DNA of 64,000 nt from Lepas anatifera (lineage: Eukaryota > Arthropoda > Thecostraca > Lepadidae). The translations under genes and the position numbers were made by a program. The stretch lies in assembly GCA_034440635.1 (NCBI GenBank), contig JAOTON010001922.1:1-64000 (forward strand). The letters are read 5' to 3'. This document shows positions 56,895-64,000 of the stretch, one piece after another (positions within the stretch are counted from its first letter, which is position 1; each line of letters begins with the position of its first letter). The notes under the pieces are model-generated. The model was not told the origin of the DNA. It did not search any database and saw nothing but the letters and a program-made list of their open reading frames with translations.

Positions 56895-58770
56895 GGACAT
56901 GAATGTCAATGTTCAAACACAAATAAACATACATAAATGGTACTTTGCATCAAGTCGACCGACAAGTGTAATGTATCGTCAGTTACGACCATTGCGCCTG
57001 TTTACAGTGCCGGGGCTTGGCCGCAAATTGAGGGAGGAGGACAACAAGGTCGCAAAATTGCACGCAAAATCTAGAAAGCCGGAAAAATCGAAAGATTTTG
57101 AGGAAATGCCCTTATTTTTCCTATTCCAGGAGCTGCCCCTGTATGTTAAAAACACCAAGTTTCCAGATTTATTTTGTACACGAGTACACACCTAATAGGT
57201 CGTTGTAATTGCCTGCAATATTCTTCAGATTTGACTTTCTTTGTGGTCGCTTTTAAGTTCCTGTGGCCTTCTTTTCTTGCTCCACCGACTTTGTTATCGT
57301 TCTCCAACGTTTTAATGTTTTGAAGTATGTTGCTAGAGCTGATGTTTAGAAGTATTTCCAACGAACCAAGACGTCACCAGGGACAAAAAGTGGGGGGATA
57401 CCAGTGAAAGGTTGTCTCTCCGATGACAGGAAACTGCACCTTCCAGGTTTAAAAACTCTTTCCATCTCAGTTCCTCGTACGCCTCCGTCATACTCCCCAT
57501 ACAAAATTTTATTTTTTTCGGAATTCTGCTGAGATAAGAAAGTTTATACAGATATGGGAGGGGGGGCGAGTTCCCTGGCATTGGCGATGTCCATACATCG
57601 TGCGAGTGCGAGATAAGGAAAGGGAAGGCGGCGTGAAACGGGTTTCTCATTCGGGGTGTAACTTTCTAAATAGCTTTAGGGGTGCAAAATTCGGTAGAAG
57701 GTCATGTTTTTGGCGGGTTAGAAGGTCTGGACCACTACTGCTTGCGTTCTGGTGGAAATGGGGGTGGGGGTGAGAAACATCGTTTCAAGAGATGCCAGGG
57801 ATATTTCAGCGGGCTTCTGAGAGAACACTGAGGCTGCAGCAGAGGGCTGAGTGCGCTAAATGTTACATTCGGGAATGCACCTGCATCTCCGAAAATGTAC
57901 ACAGGTATGCCCCTGGTTTTATCTCACTCCACTGTGCGTTTGTCTCATCCCAGAAATACTTTTTTGGATCCTGATACACACCGGGGGAAAACTATTTTTA
58001 CAGGAAATTTAATTATAAGGTTATAAAATTAAGGGATTATAAATTGAGAAATGAAGACGTTGTGTGTCACCGTATACGACTGAGGGCAGCAGCACGTGGA
58101 GTTCTCGCCTGATTAGGAGTTTGAACTGAAGTAGTTGTATCATTGTCTTTTGACTTTATATTTTGGGATTGTATAAAACATGTTTGCAAAGGATTTTCAC
58201 ACTCTTGATTTGATTACCATCATGGTCCAAGAGCCGGCTCCACGTGGATTCGTCGTTAGAAATGGAAGCTGCTTTCGCAGCGCAACGCTTGAAATGATAA
58301 GAGATCGTTCAAAATCTTGCTCCAGGTATTAACAGAAGACTTCCGATGTATAAGAAACCCCCCGGGCTTTATGTCCTCAGGCAACTTCCTACCTCAACAA
58401 CCTCAATCTACCTGAAATAAATGGCAAAAGTCTGTCATAAGCATTCTACTATTCGTAGGTTAGATGTAGCCAAAGTATTGTTGCCACAACATTCAGTTTT
58501 TTTAAAGAACTTTTTCTGAAGGGTGTTTGTAATCAACTCAATTCGAGGTCACGGCTCACACTACGACCAAGAATTCTCCTAATCATTGATTACCTACCTA
58601 CATGAAGATGCTGAGGAAGACCGGTGCCCGACTCTTCAATCACGGTGAATTTTCTGTATTGTGCATCCAGGACTCGGGGAGAAAGGCCAGTTAACAACCC
58701 ATCAAGTTATGCAGCTGTTTTAGCTTAGCATTCATGATTCAACTTTCCAGGTCTTTGTTCTTATAATATT
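56895..58770. other. No recognised gene
   Basis: Open frames below 106 codons without domains or splice bounds. GGGGGGCGAG near 57560 is a simple G run. Confidence 0.4.
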
Positions 58771-58774
58771 AATT

Positions 58775-59078
58775 CAGGACTAAAATAAATAAAAAACCTG
58801 GCAGATAATGGTCAATTTTAACAGCACTTCAAAACTTGTAATTTTTATGTTGCTGCCAACATTGCTCCGCTTGCTTAAAGCGGTATCAGCCTTGTCAATT
58901 TCCCTAAGACCAGCGGTGCTCAAGCTGTGAAGCATGACCCCAGTTCGTATCATGGACCTGATCTGCGGATGTAACAAATTGATAGGAACTTTCGACATCA
59001 CGTCATCTTCAGCAAATAAACAAATACAAAACTTGGCAGATAATGATCAGTTTTAACACCACTTCAAAAATTGATACC
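58775..59078. repeat. Local direct duplication
   Basis: AAATAAATAAAAAACCTGGCAGATAATGGTCAATTTTAACAGCACTTCAAAA-type sequence at 58785 recurs at 59020 (AACTTGGCAGATAATGATCAG, TTTTAACACCACTTCAAAAA), about 240 bp apart. Each copy starts at an AAATAAA run. Confidence 0.75.
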
Positions 59079-59079
59079 A

Positions 59080-59840
59080 CTTGTCATATTTACTATGTAT
59101 GTACCATGTATACTATGTATGTACCAAATGAGGCGCACGGCCGTTTTCTGGTCTAAAGCGGAACAAACAATACTGCTGCATGCTTCCGTGATGACGCCAA
59201 CCTCCGGTAGGCATTAGGCATGAGACAGCTAATGCTTCTTATCTAAGCAATGGTGTCAGCAACAGCTTTTGGGGCTAATCGGCTTCTAACGCACGCAAAG
59301 GCTTGCCTTTGTCTGAGCCGAAAACACAGGAGTGATAGCAACCCGTTCAGTTCCATGAGTGATGTATTTGTAGCCGAGCATCGATCGCATGGAAGATGAG
59401 GAAACATCGCCAAATGAGCATTCGCCGATCATCGGCAGCAGCACGACGTTTGAGTTAGTACTGGTCTAGGGTCGGATCGCACCATCTTTGCTTGCTCGGA
59501 TACCTGTGGGAGGGTATCAAAGAGTCGGGTAGGATTGTGTACGATTGTGTGTTTGGATAACTGTGCAGTGTTTCACAGCGCTGAGAAAGGATTAGGCAAG
59601 TCAACATAATCCTGTTCATGTGCAGTTTTTGTCATAATTTTGAAATCGATTCGTATTTGGAGGCTAATGCTCGCGGATATGACTTGTGTATTCTAATAGA
59701 CCACATTCTAATAGTTTTGCTATAGACGGAAAACATTTCTGTGAGCTCCCTCGTTAAAAGTTTTTTTTCACTTTGGGCTTATCGAAGTACAAGCCACAGA
59801 GCCATGCGGCGTCGAAGGGAGAGCAAACGAACTAGGCTTG
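59080..59840. other. No recognised feature
   Basis: Contains a short tandem TACTATGTATGTACC (59092-59127). No gene supported. Confidence 0.4.
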
Positions 59841-59849
59841 AGCTGGGGC

Positions 59850-60130
59850 AGGATGGCTCAGCTGGGGTAGGGGCTGGGGCAGGATGCTAAATCTTGCCTC
59901 TGGTTGGGCGCGAACTCGCGACGCTTTGCTCGCTGGAAAGTGTTAGGTGATTGAGCCGAACGCGGGGGCAAAGCGCTCGTGCCACCCAGACCCACCAAAA
60001 TAAGCTACCCTGATGTGCTGACTGTAGACTTGAAGCCCCACCAGTTGACAGGCGGGCTTGGGTTGACTTAAGGTCAGCTGGATTGAAATAGGGCAGAGCC
60101 TGGTTAGCACTGGGTTTGTGTCCACGCCTG
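59850..60130 (+). mobile_element. Putative tRNA-derived SINE
   Basis: A box A-like TGGCTCAGCTGG (59854-59865) is followed, at roughly tRNA spacing, by a box B-like GGGCGCGAACTCGCGA (59906-59921), the two halves of an internal RNA polymerase III promoter. No cloverleaf folds cleanly, so this is not a functional tRNA. The right end is uncertain. Confidence 0.4.
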
Positions 60131-60134
60131 GACT

Positions 60135-60756
60135 AGCTTATAGTTTTGCAAGTGAAGCGAGATGTATTTGTGTTAACTTTTAAGGAATAGTAGTTTCAGT
60201 ATTTTCTAACGAGCAAATCGTATATCATGGGAAATCGGAGTAAGTTTGGCATTTTTGGGAATTTAAGTATTTCGGCGAATGGAGCAAAACAATAAATTGA
60301 AAAAAACGGTCTAAACGAGTTGTTCAGCTTCTAACTCTAAGTATCGAAACTATTTTACCGCTCCATTGTTTCAGGAGATTTACGACTCGATAAAGACCAC
60401 CCATTTCTGACAACCGGTTGAACATGTATGTGCAGGAGCAGGAACCGATTCCACGTAAGGCTTATAGGCTGGACTAAGGCTTTGCAGCGCATCATTATTT
60501 ACACTGTCTATAGGCTGTTTTTTTACTTGCAACGACATTGCACTCTAGAAAAACAACGAGTTGCGAAGTGTGCACGTGCAGGTTTGAGCCAATTATTTGT
60601 ATTGATCTTTATCGTTATCTCAGATAAATGAGATGAGTGTTATCCTTGATACTTGTTACTAATGATCAAATCGGGCTCCTGGTTTTTGGTACTCTTTATG
60701 GGAACAATAGGCATCTGTATGCTATTTTTAGGAATAAAACTGCCTTTATTATTTAT

Positions 60757-60758
<2 letters not shown>
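60135..60758. other. No recognised feature
   Basis: AT-rich with no supported exon. Confidence 0.4.

Positions 60759-60760
<2 letters not shown>

Positions 60761-60800
<40 letters not shown>
60761..60800. repeat. (AT)n microsatellite
   Basis: About 20 dinucleotides. Confidence 0.96.
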
Positions 60801-60802
<2 letters not shown>

Positions 60803-60949
60803 TATTTCATTACCTTTATTATTTTTTTACTTGCATTTCTATTATTTGATGCATTATAATAATCTGTTTTTGGTTCTAGCTACACCAGTTTGTCTTTTGA
60901 TGGACCCTTCTCGGATTGCAGGTGACTAACAACATCCAAAATACCCAGT

Positions 60950-61270
60950 GCCCCCCTTAGTGCCGACGGCAGACCACGGTCTGCCACCGCCTCGTCGCTG
61001 GAACGCGCTGATTGGCCACCGCTGCCGGCGCCGCCTGGCTCCGATTGGCTGCCACATTAGCCCCGGGACGCTGTCGCTTTAGGTCGGCTGGCTCCGTTGA
61101 TGCATTGCAGCTTCCTCCACTAGCCAAGGCCGCCGCGGGTCATGCCGTTGTACCAGGCTCACCAAGCATAGACTCGCATTCGTTTTTCCAAAACGCTGCC
61201 GGTAGCTCCCGTAGCAGAAGGGGTGGTTCCAGTATTATTCAGTGCAGTACTGTGGAGGATTTGGCTTCAT
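60950..61270 (+). promoter_or_regulatory. CpG-rich promoter-like block with two inverted CCAAT boxes
   Basis: GC and CpG rise sharply against AT-rich flanks. Two GATTGGC sequences (61009-61015 and 61042-61048) are inverted CCAAT boxes, the NF-Y-type site, 33 bp apart. GGTCTGCCACC / GGCAGACC near 60970-60985 form an inverted pair. An 86-codon frame on + begins at TTG and has no domain. The strand is assumed from the other + strand candidate exons and is not proven. Confidence 0.4.
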
Positions 61271-61274
61271 AGCT

Positions 61275-63160
61275 TCTCGAAATGAATAATTAGCTCATTA
61301 TCAAAACTGAAATGATGGAAGGAAGTTATAGGAAAGCTTGGGAATGTTGAATTTATTTAAAGACGGAAATTTTTGGTATCAAAATTTCGTTCCGTTTGTC
61401 TAGATTTTTGGCCGAGCTTACCAAGACACAGAGGGTGCTCAGACTTAACGTATACTTTCTGTGCATTACATATCTTTATGCTGCTTAGTTTCATAGTACC
61501 CCTATCTTCAATATACGATTTTTATGACTTAGGGTCACTACTTGGCAACACAAGTGGTCTCAGCCAAGTAAAGCTATGTAATAACTTCACTCGATGCCAG
61601 ATTCCAAGTCTCGTGTTGCCGAAGCTCTCTTTCCTTTACAGTAACTACTATGAATATCACCAGCGCTGTAGCATGGCATTTTACGTAAGAATGGGGACCG
61701 TCTTTGGACCCCAGCCCCCACCCCCATTATCCCCAGCTCTTCGACCTTTCTTCTGCTGCGGACCAGTGTCTGTCTAGTTCTGGATACCTGAAGGCCTGTT
61801 CTTCTTTCGGAAATAGCGTTTGTGTTTTTTAAGTCATGGTCATGAAATAGAGGTATCTTTATTCTATGGTCATGATGGATCCTTAAATTGATTTTTGTGC
61901 CTCACAGGGACCAAAGGACCCGACAAAGAAAACAAGACTTCTCTTTCGACTGATAAAATGTACCCATTGAACCCTAAGAATACCCGTTTCCTTCACAGTA
62001 AAAAAACAGATCTTTTGGATTATATTAGATTAGATTGTCTTCCCAGTAATAATTTAGGAAAATGCAGTACACTGAAAGCACATGAATTATTAACTTTACC
62101 TGTCACACTCTGTTGTTTTCGGAAATATATAACATGCTTATAATCCTGCACGTCATGATAACGCCCTCGGATAACGCCGCTTGTATGAAAAATTATGTTT
62201 CGAACAGGCAGTCATCTAACTTAGCGCGGCCCCAGTGGTAGATATTACTCATGCCCCAGTAGTATACTCATATGTGATGGAGAACTCAGCAGGATACTTC
62301 CGCCACAAGGTTGGAAAAAGGTAGTTTTGAAAATGCTAACTCAAAATTTGTCGCCGTATTTTGGCGAATATCATTATAGTACAAGTTCCAGAGGTGCAGA
62401 AACTTGCCAACTCGGCTACTAGAGTTTGTGACACATTTACCTAAATCGAGGTGCATAACTGAGACAAAATAGCGATCGTGACTGTATGGTTCAAAATCAA
62501 ACCACATATTTTCGAAATACAGAATGAAACATGTAGCAATTATTTTAATTTAGCAACTCTGTTCTTCAATTACACAGCGTACCATTAGTGATACAATATT
62601 GATACTGTGTTCAATTTCTACTAAAACGAGGGACCCCGCTGCAGAAAACCCGGAAACTGCTGTCACAGTTGCCAGATTTTAACATGCAGCCCAATGGTGC
62701 CGATTGTTAGTAGTTGCCAGAAAGTTGCCGCCTAGATGCCCGAAATGTGACAGTCAATTTTTTTCGAGAAATGCACGATTATGGGCATATCTAAGACATT
62801 AAAGATATTGCAGATACGTTATCAAGTACTTCTCTGTCCATGTTGTCAGGTTAGGTAAAATTCAAAGTTTGAGTCTCTTCGATTTAGTGATCCCTATTTC
62901 TTTGAATTTAGTATTAAGGACGCCTAAAGGTTACTAAGAAAAGCACTAAATGAGTGAAAGAAATAAACATAGCTGGGCAGCAATTCTACTTAAACTACGC
63001 AATAGCGACAAGACAAGTTCGAAATGTTTTTGTGATGTAGAGCGTGCCAAAAAATTTTAAATAGGTGGGAAGCTACTTCTTTTGAGGGCATATTTATTAG
63101 GTATATTTGAGATAAGTGCAGGCTAAAACTAGCTGGAATAAATAGTGCTGCCCATGGCTA
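61275..63160. other. No recognised gene
   Basis: AT-rich with short frames only. The 134-codon + frame at 61373-61777 shows no domain and no clear splice bounds. Confidence 0.4.
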
Positions 63161-63167
63161 ATCTAAG

Positions 63168-63347
63168 ATGAATGTAGGCTACTTTGAGACTGATGCACTT
63201 TTACATATCAAACTTAGTTTTTCATTCCTTAGCTTGCTTGTGCCTTACCTTATTTGTGCCCTAGATCAAGATTGGTTAGGTAGATTTGGAGCTGGAGGAA
63301 GTTGGGAGAGTTGGCGCCAGCAACAGACTGGCAAAACAGTAATTCAG
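63168..63347 (+). CDS. Candidate first or internal exon, hydrophobic start
   Basis: An ATG at 63168 opens 60 codons ending in KTVIQ at the consensus donor CAG|GTGAGT (63348), phase 0. Residues ~14-31 (KLSFSFLSLLVPYLICAL) are hydrophobic enough for a signal anchor, followed by DQDWLGRFGAGGSWESWRQQ. Alternatively an acceptor at TGTGCCCTAG (63255-63264), with a good pyrimidine tract, would make 63265-63347 an 83-nt internal exon. Only one of its frames is open, and it would enter in phase 1. No family is recognised. The strong donor is the best support. Confidence 0.4.
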
Positions 63348-63353
63348 GTGAGT

Positions 63354-63548
63354 CCAAAGTCATGCTCAAATTATCATGTCAATATTGTACAGATAGCAAA
63401 TTTGTGCCAATGCAATCCTCCACAAAGTGTTAAAACACACACTGGAGAGGGGCCTGGCACTAACGTGCACTGGAGGGGGCCTAGTAGACCCCCTTCTCAT
63501 CTCAGAAAATCTCAGAAAGAAAGATACTTCGAAAAACGCTGGTTGGGG
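63354..63548. other. Sequence after the candidate donor
   Basis: The frame stays open to 63710 on +, but there is no further coding signal. A GGAGGGGGCCTAGTAGACCCCCTTCTC imperfect inverted repeat lies at 63472-63498. Confidence 0.35.
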
Positions 63549-63585
63549 GTGTGTTGCGTACTACCAGTGGTAGTAAGCAACACAC
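63549..63585. repeat. 17-bp hairpin with 3-base loop
   Basis: GTGTGTTGCGTACTACC (63549-63565) pairs with 63569-63585, with one mismatch, around the loop AGT. Short for a microRNA precursor. It may be a transposon end-to-end relic. Confidence 0.85.
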
Positions 63586-63589
63586 AGGA

Positions 63590-64000
63590 CCTGAACTGCA
63601 TGGAGTTCAAGCAGGATTTTGACTACACTGGATCTTTCTTTGGTATGAGACTTCCAATACCTCTGTACCTATTAGGTCAATATGCATTATTTTACATCTA
63701 TGCAGGGTAGTTGCCTCAGAGTTTTTACTGCAAGAAGGAACGACCAAGCAGGTGATAATCGGGTGTTGGGGGCAAATTTTAAGCATTGGATCTGTCTATA
63801 AAAATGTTACCTAAGGTCCACTTTACCAACACATTTTAGGTAGATCCAAATACTATGTTGACATTGACATTTTTGTCCCTTTTGTTGATATGTGAGATAG
63901 AAGTTCAGTGGGGGGGGGCCGTGATCAGGGCTTCCAATTGTGTGTAGGTGTGCGCTCCCATTCATATATTAGTTCCCAATAATAATTATTTTCATGATAA
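63590..64000. other. No recognised feature
   Basis: No supported exon to the end of the window. Confidence 0.4.

Noticed and set aside
63168..63710. The full 180-codon open frame as a single-exon gene
   Set aside because: A consensus GTGAGT donor follows KTVIQ, and the rest of the frame loses coding character.

Overview
This window looks like nuclear DNA from an invertebrate animal. A protostome, perhaps an arthropod, is my best guess, but no gene here fixes the phylum. The evidence is spliced-gene architecture (GC-rich coding exons ending in consensus GT donors), decayed non-LTR retrotransposons of the jockey/CR1 type, Penelope-like elements with a GIY-YIG nuclease, many short inverted-repeat DNA transposons and large minisatellites. 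No rRNA, canonical tRNA, CRISPR array or prokaryotic operon is visible. Most of the 64 kb is intergenic or intronic repeat DNA.

Genes. The best coding region is a GC- and CpG-rich first exon on the + strand (29459-30734), about 425 codons. It ends in a phase-0 CAG|GTAGGT donor and carries a one-base frame break in a CCCC run near 29750. I do not recognise the protein. Two other + strand candidate first exons (44757-44849 in a CpG-rich block, and 63168-63347) also end in phase-0 donors, so all three could be alternative N-termini of one gene lying mostly to the right of the window. CpG-rich blocks at 28200-29458, 43435-44340 and 60950-61270 look like promoters or leaders. A minus-strand candidate exon with a hydrophobic segment lies at 18832-18994.

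Retroelements. Jockey-like reverse transcriptase remnants lie on the minus strand at 1140-1990 and 36483-38830. A + strand RNase H domain with all catalytic residues is at 6365-7325. A + strand endonuclease fragment is at 10140-10255 and a + strand C-terminal tail at 36104-36455. Penelope-like fragments lie at 9690-9960 and 49788-50062 (GIY-YIG nuclease) and 13245-13642 (reverse transcriptase), all on the minus strand.

DNA transposons. Two elements with TTAACCC termini and TTAA ends (15402-16440, 21436-22689) look like non-autonomous piggyBac-type elements. Four copies of a second TTAA-ended family, two of them well preserved, carry CRE palindromes. A GGCGGATCC-ended family behaves like hAT MITEs, one copy having an 8-bp target duplication. 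A 1-kb foldback with about 375-bp arms lies at 10283-11255.

Satellites. A GGGCCC-rich satellite with a ~20-bp monomer and a ~40-bp dimer runs in blocks from 19.6 to 27 kb. Further arrays lie at 12.1-12.6, 50.55-52.2 and 52.55-52.93 kb. Short transcription-factor-like sites are conspicuously clustered inside several repeats: nuclear-receptor half-sites, CREs, E-boxes and a TGACGTGG array.
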